A stretch of DNA of 7,120 nucleotides from assembly GCA_023418535.1 (NCBI GenBank), contig JAEZZN010000054.1, positions 1 to 7,120 of the forward strand, in the 5' to 3' direction. Below, piece after piece: positions 1 through 6,996 of the stretch. Numbering within the stretch: the first letter of the stretch is position 1; every line of letters begins with the position of its first letter. The notes beneath the pieces were generated by a model. The model was not told where the DNA came from and did not search any database. It worked only from the letters and a program-made list of their open reading frames with translations. The translations under genes and the position numbers were made by a program. The DNA comes from Bacillota bacterium (GTDB lineage Bacteria; Bacillota_A; Clostridia; Tissierellales; Peptoniphilaceae).

Positions 1-6
1 AAAAGG

Positions 7-13
7 AAGGAGG
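7..13 (+). promoter_or_regulatory. Shine-Dalgarno site deciding a TTG start
   Basis: The sequence AAGGAGG lies 8 nt upstream of the TTG at 22-24, a near-ideal ribosome binding site and spacing. It is the main reason to start the first gene at a TTG. The reading frame is open back to the window edge (no stop in bases 1-21), so a longer protein reading in from outside cannot be strictly excluded, but the site and the HsdS-like N-terminus right after it argue for initiation here. Confidence 0.75.
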
Positions 14-21
14 AATATATC

Positions 22-603
22 TTGAAGTTAAGAAAATTAGTTGAATTTGTACCAGGTCTTAATCCTAGTAGGATAAATTCAAAAGATTTAGAAAAATATA
101 GTTTTTATGATAAAGAATCTTTTGAGAAAGACTTGCTATTTGAAGATATGGAAGATTATCGAGAAAGAAACTTTGATGAAGAGGCTTTATTAGAAGGCGA
201 AATAATATTTTATAGTCTATCTAATCAGATGGCTTTTATTTCAGAATCCAATGCAGGTAAAATTCCATCAATAAATTTTTCAAGAGTAAAGATTATTTCA
301 GATAAGATAGATAAATCCTACTTATTATATCTATTTAATGAAAATCAAATAATCCAAAGACAAATAGACAGAGAGCGTCAAGGGATTTTGCTATTAAAAC
401 TTCCTTTAAGATTATTGTATGATATAGATATTCCGATGATCCCCATGAAAGACCAAAAAAAGATCGGAAAAATATATATAGACAGCATAAAGTTAAAAAG
501 TAAAATGAAAAGATATTCAGAATTATTAGAAAGTGCTACAATGCATCTATTGTCAGAGAAAGTGAGAGAAGAATATGACAAGAGAAGATATACGAAAAAG
601 TGA
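22..603 (+). CDS. Half-length HsdS-like protein (single TRD)
   Basis: This 193-residue protein looks like one half of a type I specificity subunit. It opens with KLRKLVEFVPGLNPSRI, the usual start of an HsdS target-recognition domain. A typical TRD middle follows (EALLEGEIIFYSL near residues 55-67, then the strand around GKIPSINFSRVKII). It ends with the IPMIPMKDQKKIGKIY block (about 137-152) and a charged helix (about 152-185) like the HsdS dimerisation helix. A normal HsdS has two such units in about 400 residues; this has one. It starts at TTG and overlaps hsdR by 29 nt, so the two are probably co-translated. It shares no obvious DNA repeat with the large hsdS of this locus, so it is not a recent fragment of it. 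In known type IC systems half-subunits can dimerise and give symmetric specificity. Whether this one pairs with HsdM, modulates HsdR or is a relic is not known. The family call is good; the function is inferred. Confidence 0.72.
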   Translation: MKLRKLVEFVPGLNPSRINSKDLEKYSFYDKESFEKDLLFEDMEDYRERNFDEEALLEGEIIFYSLSNQMAFISESNAGKIPSINFSRVKIISDKIDKSYLLYLFNENQIIQRQIDRERQGILLLKLPLRLLYDIDIPMIPMKDQKKIGKIYIDSIKLKSKMKRYSELLESATMHLLSEKVREEYDKRRYTKK

Positions 604-3600
604 AGAGGAGTTTGAACGAGCAGTTATTGAATATTTACAGCAAATAGGCGAGGTAAAACAGTGGGAATATAAAAAAGAAATTAAGACTTCAGAGCAATTA
701 TGGAATAATTTTAAGATAATACTTGAGAATAATAATAGAGCTAGATTAAAAAGACCGTTAAGCGAAACGGAATTTAAACAGGTACAATCTACAATTAGTA
801 ATTTAAATTCTCCATATGAAGCGGGGCAGTTTTTATATGGGGTCAATGGAGTATCTGAAATAAATATAATCTCAGATGATGGAGAATCGATACATTTGAC
901 AGTGTTTGATCAAGCTCAAGTCGGTGGCGGGAATACCGTCTATCAAATAGTCAATCAAATAGAAAGACCAAGAATTGTAGATGGAAAACAAGATAGAAGA
1001 TTTGATGTTACATTACTTATTAATGGATTACCTATTATTCAAATGGAATTAAAAAAAATAATGAAAAATTCCAGAGAAGCCTTAAATCAAATTGAACAAT
1101 ATATTGCTGAGAGACAATATTCAGATATATATTCAACTACTCAAATATTGGTTGCAATGACACCTAATGATATAAAGTATATGGCAAATGTAACAATAGA
1201 ACAATTCAATACAGCTTTTGCATTTAATTGGCAAGATGAAAATACGGCAAATCCCGTAAGGTCTTGGAAAATTTTCTGTGACAAAGTTCTATCTATTCCT
1301 ATGGCGCATGATTTAGCTACTAGATATATGATATTAGATGGAACGAAGAATAAAAAATCGATAAAAGTTATGAGACCATATCAGGTATATGCAACTAAAA
1401 GAGTGCTAGATAGTATAAAAAAATACGATTTTAAACATTCAGATGGTAAACTCGGATATGTGTGGCATACTACGGGAGCCGGAAAGACTGTTACTAGTTT
1501 CAAGACGGCTTGGTTAGCAAGTAGATTACCCAATGTAGACAAAGTTGTTTTTCTAGTAGATAGAATAGCCTTAACTAATCAAACTTTTCTTGACTATGAC
1601 GCATATGATCCAACAAGTTATAATAAAGATAATGGCAAAAAAAGAAGTGGTGTTATAGCCGAGACTCATAATGTCAGAGATTTGCATAAAAAATTAACGA
1701 AAAAATCAGATAGTAATATAATTGTTACGAGTATTCAAAAAATGTCTAGATATGTTAAAGGAAAATATTTTAAGAAACTAGACGAGAAAATATTATTTAT
1801 AGTCGATGAGGCTCATAGATCGACCGTAGATGGTACAGAAAAAAATAAAGATGAAAATCAAGGAATGCTGGAAAGTATAAGAAAGGCGATACCTAATGCT
1901 GCATGGATAGGTTATACGGGTACTCCAAAGTTTCCTGAAACTAGCATTATTTTTGGTAATATATTACATACTTATACCATTAAAGAAGCTATATCAGATA
2001 AAAATGTATTAGGATTTAATGTTGAATTTAAGGAAACGATAGAAGCTCCATCTAATCCGACTGCAGAAGATATTGATGACAATATAAAAGCTAGTGTATA
2101 TGATACTAGTACTAAACATGTTGAGTTGGTAGTGAAAGATATTTTTGATAATTGGAATAGGAGATCTGTTAATAGAAAATATAATGGTATGCTAACTGTT
2201 CACGTTGGAGGAAATAGACCTTCCATTCCTAGAGCTATAGAATATTATAATAAGTTTATGGAAGAAAATGAAAAAAGAGCTCCAGAAAACAGATTAAAAG
2301 TAGGGATAAGTTTCTCTTTAGATACTACAAACAGCTCAACCATGCTTTATACAAACGAAAGTCTACATAAAGCGATTAAGACATATAATAGTATTTTCAA
2401 TACATCTTTTGATATGTCTAGTGTAAAAGAGTATACAGAGGATTTTGCAACTAGATTAAATAAGACTGCAGATGATAGAAAGTATTTAGATTTGGGAATA
2501 GTAGTTGATCAATTCTTGACTGGATTTAATGCCCCAGAATTAAATACCTTGTATGTGGATAGAATATTAAAAGGTTCAGCACTTATACAAGCCTATTCAA
2601 GAACCAATAGAATTCATCACGAAATTGATAAACCGTGGGGTAATATCATAAATTATAGATGGCCAATTCAAAATGAAGAAGAAATGAATAAATCTTTAGC
2701 GATTTATTCGAATAGACAATCTGCTGCTGAACAACAATCTGTTGATGTTATGAAAGAAAGTAATAGAGAAAGTGGAATTCTTTCTAAAGATAGGAGTGAG
2801 GTAGTTAGAGAATACAGAGAGCTAGTTAGAAAGCTATCCGAATGGACTTCGAATTTCACTAGGATTCCTAGATCTGAAAAAGAACAAGATTTAATGTTTG
2901 AACAAATGCAGACATATAATAAGCTAGCGAGTCAATATAAACAAATTACCTCAGAAAATATGAAAATTGATTCTGATACTGTCGATAATGATCGTGTAGC
3001 AGAGAATGACTATAGCTTTTATTATGAAATAGGGATAACACCTGAAGAAGAAATAATATTAACAACTGTTTTAGCAGAAGAGCTAAAAGAGAAAAGAGCT
3101 AAAAGAGAAAATATAGATATATCGCAAGTCAATTTAAATATGATTCATATTCATGATGTTAATATCAATTACGATTATTTGACCGAACTTATTGCTAGAA
3201 TGGCAGATGAAATTCGAAATAATCAATATGAAGAAGCTAGAAAAACTAGGGAAGATATTTATGTAGAGATTTCAAAATCTGAAAACATCAAAGAAAAAGC
3301 TGAGTATAGGGAGTTTTCAGATAAGATTTTTAATAGAGAATTTGAATTTGATCAGTATCCTGCTCCAAGAGATAACTATTCTATAAGTCTAGCAATGGAA
3401 AAATCTCGAAAAGATACTAATATTAAAAAAATTACAGTTTTTATAAGAAAATGGGGACTTGATAATGCTATAATACCTAGAGACTTATCTGCTTTAATCG
3501 ATAAACATAGATTTAGAGAAGAGGATTTAGATAAGATGGGAGAATTAAGTCAATTATTGAATTTAGCAAGAAATGACTATCCAGAGCTTGCTGACGAAGA

Positions 3601-3688
3601 TATTGCCAAACTATCTTGGATAAGATATAGAAATCAATTAAGAAAAGCCATATACGATTTAGCAGATGAAATAAAAAAGGGGGAGTAA
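575..3688 (+). CDS. hsdR: Type I restriction enzyme R subunit (HsdR)
   Basis: HsdR is the motor and nuclease of a type I restriction complex: it translocates DNA with ATP and cuts far from the unmethylated recognition site. At 1037 residues it matches the EcoR124-like (type IC) length. The N-terminal PD-(D/E)xK nuclease shows D144 in RRFDVTLLINGLP, E158-L-K160 in QMELKK, and the QxxxY motif Q172-Y176, spaced as in EcoR124I HsdR. The SF2 helicase core follows: Walker A TTGAGKT (299-305), DEAH box (411-414), TGTP (448-451), DQFLTGFNAP (645-654) and motif VI QAYSRTNR (672-679). The remaining C-terminal part is charged and helical, the region that docks on the methylase core. All key catalytic residues are present and no frameshift is seen, so it should be active. 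The ATG start lies inside the end of the preceding gene, with only a weak GAGAAG site close upstream, which suggests translational coupling. The SEEEFERAVIEYL N-terminus fits the family. Confidence 0.97.
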   Translation: MTREDIRKSEEEFERAVIEYLQQIGEVKQWEYKKEIKTSEQLWNNFKIILENNNRARLKRPLSETEFKQVQSTISNLNSPYEAGQFLYGVNGVSEINIISDDGESIHLTVFDQAQVGGGNTVYQIVNQIERPRIVDGKQDRRFDVTLLINGLPIIQMELKKIMKNSREALNQIEQYIAERQYSDIYSTTQILVAMTPNDIKYMANVTIEQFNTAFAFNWQDENTANPVRSWKIFCDKVLSIPMAHDLATRYMILDGTKNKKSIKVMRPYQVYATKRVLDSIKKYDFKHSDGKLGYVWHTTGAGKTVTSFKTAWLASRLPNVDKVVFLVDRIALTNQTFLDYDAYDPTSYNKDNGKKRSGVIAETHNVRDLHKKLTKKSDSNIIVTSIQKMSRYVKGKYFKKLDEKILFIVDEAHRSTVDGTEKNKDENQGMLESIRKAIPNAAWIGYTGTPKFPETSIIFGNILHTYTIKEAISDKNVLGFNVEFKETIEAPSNPTAEDIDDNIKASVYDTSTKHVELVVKDIFDNWNRRSVNRKYNGMLTVHVGGNRPSIPRAIEYYNKFMEENEKRAPENRLKVGISFSLDTTNSSTMLYTNESLHKAIKTYNSIFNTSFDMSSVKEYTEDFATRLNKTADDRKYLDLGIVVDQFLTGFNAPELNTLYVDRILKGSALIQAYSRTNRIHHEIDKPWGNIINYRWPIQNEEEMNKSLAIYSNRQSAAEQQSVDVMKESNRESGILSKDRSEVVREYRELVRKLSEWTSNFTRIPRSEKEQDLMFEQMQTYNKLASQYKQITSENMKIDSDTVDNDRVAENDYSFYYEIGITPEEEIILTTVLAEELKEKRAKRENIDISQVNLNMIHIHDVNINYDYLTELIARMADEIRNNQYEEARKTREDIYVEISKSENIKEKAEYREFSDKIFNREFEFDQYPAPRDNYSISLAMEKSRKDTNIKKITVFIRKWGLDNAIIPRDLSALIDKHRFREEDLDKMGELSQLLNLARNDYPELADEDIAKLSWIRYRNQLRKAIYDLADEIKKGE
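3677..3685 (+). promoter_or_regulatory. Shine-Dalgarno site for the hsdS GTG start
   Basis: AAGGGGGAG overlaps the last codons of hsdR and sits 4 nt before the GTG at 3690-3692. The nearby ATG at 3688-3690 is followed at once by TGA and cannot start a gene, so the GTG is the start that yields the full HsdS. The hsdR stop and the hsdS start are separated by a single base, giving stop-restart coupling. Confidence 0.7.
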
Positions 3689-3689
3689 T

Positions 3690-4907
3690 GTGAAAAAAGA
3701 AATAAAGCAACCTCTTATAAGATTTAAGGGATTTATAGACGCTTGGGAACAGCGTAAGTTGGGTGAGATTGCGTTATTCAATCCCAAGGATGAACTACCT
3801 CAGACATTTGAATATGTTGATTTAGAATCAGTTGTTGGAACAGAAATGTTGTCACACAGAACAGAAGCAAAGGTATCTGCCCCTTCGAGAGCTCAGCGAC
3901 TTGCCCGAACTGGCGACCTATTTTATCAGACCGTTCGCCCTTATCAAAAAAACAATTATCTTTTTGAAAAGCCTGATAATAACTATGTTTTTTCGACTGG
4001 ATATGCGCAGATGCGTCCGCTTGTCGATGGGTATTTTCTGCTTAGTTTTGTTCAAAGCGAACGCTTTGTAAAGGTTGTTTTAGACAACTGCACAGGGACA
4101 AGTTACCCAGCAATAAATGCAAATGATTTAGCTGAGATTAAAGTGTCCGTTACTTCAGACAAGAACGAAGCACAAAATATTGGCACTATATTCCGTTCTG
4201 TCGACAACCTAATCACTCTTCATCAGCGAAAGTTAGAATTGCTTGAAAAATTAAAAAAAGGACTACTTCAAAAGATGTTTCCTAAGGAAGGAAGTAAAAT
4301 TCCAGAGTTAAGATTTAAAGGATTTACTGTCGCTTGGGAACAGCGTAAGTTGGGGGAAGTTGGAACAACATATACAGGATTATCTGGAAAAACGAAAGAA
4401 GATTTTGGACATGGTAATGGAAAATTCGTAACTTATATGAATGTATATTCTAATCCCATTAGTTTGCCAGAGATGACAGAGTCAGTTGAAATTGATTATC
4501 GTCAAAATGAAGTGTTATATGGTGATGTTCTTTTTACTACTTCTTCAGAAACACCAGAAGAAGTTGGAATGTCTTCTGTTTGGCTTGAAAAAAATAAAAA
4601 CACTTATCTTAATAGTTTTTGCTTTGGATATAGACCAATTATTGAGCTAAATCCTTATTATCTTGCGTATATGTTTCGTTCTTCTCTAATGAGAAAGAAG
4701 ATAATATTGTTAGCGCAAGGTATATCAAGATATAACATATCCAAAAATAAGATGATGGAAATTGAAATGTCAATCCCAAACGAAGTAGAACAAAAGCAAA
4801 TAGGTAGATGCTTTTTAAATCTCGACAACCTAATCACCCTTCATCAGCGAAAATTAGAAAAATTAGAGAATATGAAAAAGGCGCTATTACAGAAAATGTT
4901 TATATAA
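3690..4907 (+). CDS. hsdS: Type I specificity subunit (HsdS), two TRDs
   Basis: HsdS gives the complex its DNA specificity and bridges two HsdM subunits. At 405 residues it is the usual type IC length. It is an internal duplication: RFKGF..AWEQRKLGE at residues 11-26 recurs at 208-223, and the (D)NLITLHQRKLE helix at 172-183 recurs at 379-390. This gives TRD1 (about 18-170), a central helix (about 171-198, ending LLQKMFPKE), TRD2 (about 215-375) and a C-terminal helix (about 378-404, ending LLQKMFI). The two TRDs differ in sequence, so a bipartite asymmetric target is expected; the bases read cannot be told from sequence alone. TRD1 DNA is richer in GC (about 46% at 3841-3960 by hand count) than TRD2 (about 33% at 4441-4560) and the hsdR background, suggesting a separate origin. 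The gene lies between hsdR and hsdM, an uncommon order, and starts at GTG. The conserved blocks are direct DNA repeats shared with the downstream cassette, which makes this the likely expressed partner in TRD exchange. Confidence 0.95.
   Translation: MKKEIKQPLIRFKGFIDAWEQRKLGEIALFNPKDELPQTFEYVDLESVVGTEMLSHRTEAKVSAPSRAQRLARTGDLFYQTVRPYQKNNYLFEKPDNNYVFSTGYAQMRPLVDGYFLLSFVQSERFVKVVLDNCTGTSYPAINANDLAEIKVSVTSDKNEAQNIGTIFRSVDNLITLHQRKLELLEKLKKGLLQKMFPKEGSKIPELRFKGFTVAWEQRKLGEVGTTYTGLSGKTKEDFGHGNGKFVTYMNVYSNPISLPEMTESVEIDYRQNEVLYGDVLFTTSSETPEEVGMSSVWLEKNKNTYLNSFCFGYRPIIELNPYYLAYMFRSSLMRKKIILLAQGISRYNISKNKMMEIEMSIPNEVEQKQIGRCFLNLDNLITLHQRKLEKLENMKKALLQKMFI
3720..3763 (+). repeat. Repeat A1, start of HsdS TRD1
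   Basis: This block encodes RFKGF..AWEQRKLG at the entry to TRD1. It matches repeat A2 (4311-4354) at 40 of 44 positions, and the last 24 bases (3740-3763) are identical. Seventeen of these (from CTTGGGAACAG) recur exactly in A3 at 6560-6576. A1 and A2 are in the same orientation, 591 bp (197 codons) apart, so recombination between them keeps the frame. Confidence 0.93.
4201..4238 (+). repeat. Repeat B1, end of HsdS TRD1
   Basis: This block encodes the DNLITLHQRKLE start of the central dimerisation helix. It matches B2 (4822-4859) at 36 of 38 positions, and its first 29 bases match B3 (6968-6996) at 25 positions. The B1-B2 spacing is 621 bp (207 codons), in frame. With A1 it brackets TRD1 as a swappable unit. 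Confidence 0.92.
4311..4354 (+). repeat. Repeat A2, start of HsdS TRD2
   Basis: This is the second copy of the TRD entry block inside hsdS, 40 of 44 positions identical to A1 and carrying the 17-base core exactly shared with A3. The shared TGG codon is at 4335-4337 here and at 6562-6564 in A3, in the same codon phase. Exchange between the two would place the spare TRD in frame. Confidence 0.93.
4822..4859 (+). repeat. Repeat B2, end of HsdS TRD2
   Basis: This is the second copy of the block encoding DNLITLHQRKLE, differing from B1 at two bases. It opens the C-terminal helix of HsdS and would be the downstream homology arm for replacing TRD2 by the cassette that ends in B3. Confidence 0.92.
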
Positions 4908-4911
4908 GGAG
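4906..4911 (+). promoter_or_regulatory. Shine-Dalgarno site for hsdM
   Basis: AAGGAG overlaps the hsdS TAA stop (4905-4907) and lies 5 nt before the ATG at 4917. This strong site supports the chosen hsdM start and suggests efficient methylase translation although hsdM is the last gene of the transcript. Confidence 0.8.
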
Positions 4912-4916
4912 ATATT

Positions 4917-6533
4917 ATGAGTAAAGTAAATCAAGTAAAAACACAACTTTGGTCAATGGCTAATAAGTTACGTGGAACAATGGATGCAAGTGAATATAAA
5001 AACTATATTTTGCCTTTCATGTTCTATAGATATTTATCCGATAATCAAGATGAATATTTAAGAAATAATCATTTAGAAGAATTTTATGATGTTGATGAAG
5101 ATGAAATTGAAGAATATTTAACAGACATATCCAGAGGTATTGGTTATGTAATAGAACCAGAGTATACATGGAAATCTCTTGTAAATTTAATTAAAGACCA
5201 TAAGATTAGAGCGTCATACTATCAAGATATGTTAGAGTCATTTAATAAAAATGCGAAGAGAAATCCTGTAGCTGAAAATGATTTTGCAAATGTTTTTTCT
5301 GATGTTAATTTAGGGGACTCAAGACTTGGTTCTAATACAAATGAACGTGCACATGCCTTAAATGATATAGTTCTTATGATTAACGATTTTGAATTTAAAG
5401 ACGAAAGTGGACATGATATTTTAGGTGATGTCTACGAATATTTAATAGGTGAGTTTGCCGCTAATGCTGGTAAAAAAGGTGGAGAATTTTACACTCCACA
5501 TGAAGTTAGTCAGGTCTTATCTAGAATTGTAACTTTAAATGTTAAAGATGATGGCAATCAGTTTAGAGTTTATGACCCTACTATGGGATCAGGTTCACTT
5601 TTATTAACTGTAGAAAGAGAGATTACGAATGGAGAAATAAAAAATAGAGTAGAATTCTATGGTCAAGAACTCAATACAACTACATATAACTTAGCAAGAA
5701 TGAACCTTATGATGCATGATGTTAAATATAGTAATATGAATTTAAGAAGAGCCGATACATTAGATGCAGATTGGCCATTTGATGAAGTAGACGGAATTCA
5801 AATTCCTGTTAAATTTGATGCAGTTGTTGCTAATCCTCCATATTCTCAAAAATGGGATATAAAAGGAATAGACAGACAAAAGGACGTAAGATTTAAATCA
5901 TATGGTGTCGCTCCAGCATCAAAAGCTGATTACGCATTTGTGCTACATGGAATTTATCATTTAGATTCAAAGGGAACTATGGCGATTGTACTGCCACATG
6001 GAGTTTTATTCAGAGGAGCATCCGAAGGCAAAATAAGAAAAAATTTAATCGACAATAATTTATTAGATACTGTAATTGGACTTCCTGCTAATTTATTTTA
6101 TGGAACTTCTATTCCTACTTGTATATTAGTATTTAAGGGAGCAGAAGCAAGAGCTAATAATAAAGATATATTATTTATAGATGCATCTGAAGAATTTAAG
6201 AAAGAAAAGAATAAAAATGTTTTAACTAAAGAAAATATAGAAAAAATTATAAAGACATATACCAATAGAGAATCTATAGATAGATATTCACATTTAGCAG
6301 ATTTAGATGAAATAAAAGAAAATGAATATAATCTTAACATTCCTAGATATGTAGATAAATTTGAAGAAGAAGAACCAATAGTTTTATCCGAAATTGCTGA
6401 AGAATTATCCAAACTTAATTTAGAAATAAAAGAATCACAATCTCAACTAAAAGAGATGTTTAAGGATTTAGTAGGTACAACAGAAGAATCAAGTAAAGAT
6501 TTAGAAAACTTTTTGAAAATCTTAGAAATGTAA
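4917..6533 (+). CDS. hsdM: Type I modification methyltransferase (HsdM)
   Basis: HsdM transfers a methyl group from S-adenosylmethionine to the N6 of adenine in the target chosen by HsdS; two HsdM plus one HsdS form the stand-alone methylase and the core of the restriction complex. The 538 residues show the HsdM N-terminal helical domain (LWSMANKLRGTMDASEYKN, about 11-29, through about residue 150), then GGEFYTP (188-194), the SAM-binding motif I DPTMGSGS (220-227) and the catalytic motif IV NPPY (306-309) preceded by FDAVVA. The C-terminal part has PHGVLFRG (360-367), then GLPANLFYGTSIPTCILVFK (388-407) and a charged tail helix of about 50 residues. Length and motifs are normal for the family and nothing is missing, so it should be active. 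It begins 9 nt after hsdS and is followed immediately by a terminator, making it the last gene of the operon. Family is certain; the modified sequence depends on HsdS and is unknown. Confidence 0.97.
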   Translation: MSKVNQVKTQLWSMANKLRGTMDASEYKNYILPFMFYRYLSDNQDEYLRNNHLEEFYDVDEDEIEEYLTDISRGIGYVIEPEYTWKSLVNLIKDHKIRASYYQDMLESFNKNAKRNPVAENDFANVFSDVNLGDSRLGSNTNERAHALNDIVLMINDFEFKDESGHDILGDVYEYLIGEFAANAGKKGGEFYTPHEVSQVLSRIVTLNVKDDGNQFRVYDPTMGSGSLLLTVEREITNGEIKNRVEFYGQELNTTTYNLARMNLMMHDVKYSNMNLRRADTLDADWPFDEVDGIQIPVKFDAVVANPPYSQKWDIKGIDRQKDVRFKSYGVAPASKADYAFVLHGIYHLDSKGTMAIVLPHGVLFRGASEGKIRKNLIDNNLLDTVIGLPANLFYGTSIPTCILVFKGAEARANNKDILFIDASEEFKKEKNKNVLTKENIEKIIKTYTNRESIDRYSHLADLDEIKENEYNLNIPRYVDKFEEEEPIVLSEIAEELSKLNLEIKESQSQLKEMFKDLVGTTEESSKDLENFLKILEM

Positions 6534-6557
6534 AAAAGAGCTAATAGCTCTTTTTTA
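6531..6557 (+). terminator. Intrinsic terminator at the hsdM stop
   Basis: AAAAAAGAGCT (6532-6542) pairs perfectly with AGCTCTTTTTT (6546-6556) around a 3-nt AAT loop; T6531 and A6557 add one more pair. The hairpin starts inside the hsdM TAA codon and its 3' arm supplies the U-tract, so it should end operon transcription. The A-tract before the stem would also let it work from the other strand. The stem is AU-rich apart from the GAGC core, so efficiency is uncertain. Confidence 0.85.
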
Positions 6558-6559
6558 TT

Positions 6560-6576
6560 CTTGGGAACAGCGTAAG
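6560..6576 (+). repeat. Repeat A3, entry of the silent TRD
   Basis: Seventeen bases starting CTTGGGAACAGCG are identical to the cores of A1 and A2, after which similarity falls to protein level (KLGE). The RFKGF-coding part of A1/A2 is absent: the match begins 3 nt after the terminator inverted repeat. This sharp edge marks where the cassette was joined to the end of the operon. Confidence 0.88.
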
Positions 6577-6967
6577 CTCGGTGAACTTGTTGATGTTTGC
6601 AGTGGCAGAGATTATAAACATCTATCGGAAGGCACTATACCTGTTTATGGAACAGGTGGATATATGCTTAGCGTTAACGACGCATTATCGTATGATCTGG
6701 ATGCGATTGGAATTGGTAGAAAAGGGACTATCGATAGACCGTATATACTTAAAGCCCCGTTTTGGACAGTAGATACGCTGTTTTATGCTATTCCACGAGA
6801 AAAAGTTGACCTGAATTTTGCTTTTGATATTTTTCAAAATATCGACTGGAAAAAGAAAGATGAGTCAACAGGTGTACCGAGTTTATCTAAAACAGCAATA
6901 AACGATATTGATGTGCTTGCGACGAAACACGGCGAGCAACAGACTATTGGACAATTTTTTGTCGATA

Positions 6968-6996
6968 TCGATACCCTTATCACTCTTCATCAACGA
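6968..6996 (+). repeat. Repeat B3, exit of the silent TRD
   Basis: This stretch encodes DTLITLHQR and matches B1 at 25 of 29 positions, with the internal stretch ATCACTCTTCATCA identical. Homology to hsdS stops right after the CGA arginine codon, so the right arm is shorter and more diverged than those within hsdS. Confidence 0.85.

Noticed and set aside
553..846. Minus-strand ORF over the hsdR start, and similar ones at 378-581, 3513-3710 and 6098-6412
   Set aside because: These are antisense shadows of well-supported genes, with low-complexity products rich in S, F, I and L and no family features.
3832..4071. Second-frame + strand ORF inside hsdS TRD1
   Set aside because: It lies wholly within a clear HsdS frame and has no ribosome binding site or recognisable product.
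6581..6772. Small + strand ORF with a GTG start
   Set aside because: It overlaps the TRD cassette in another frame and has no ribosome site or recognisable sequence.
3720..6996. Invertible hsdS shufflon with a dedicated recombinase
   Set aside because: All A and B repeat copies are in the same orientation and no integrase or invertase is encoded in the window; one could lie outside.
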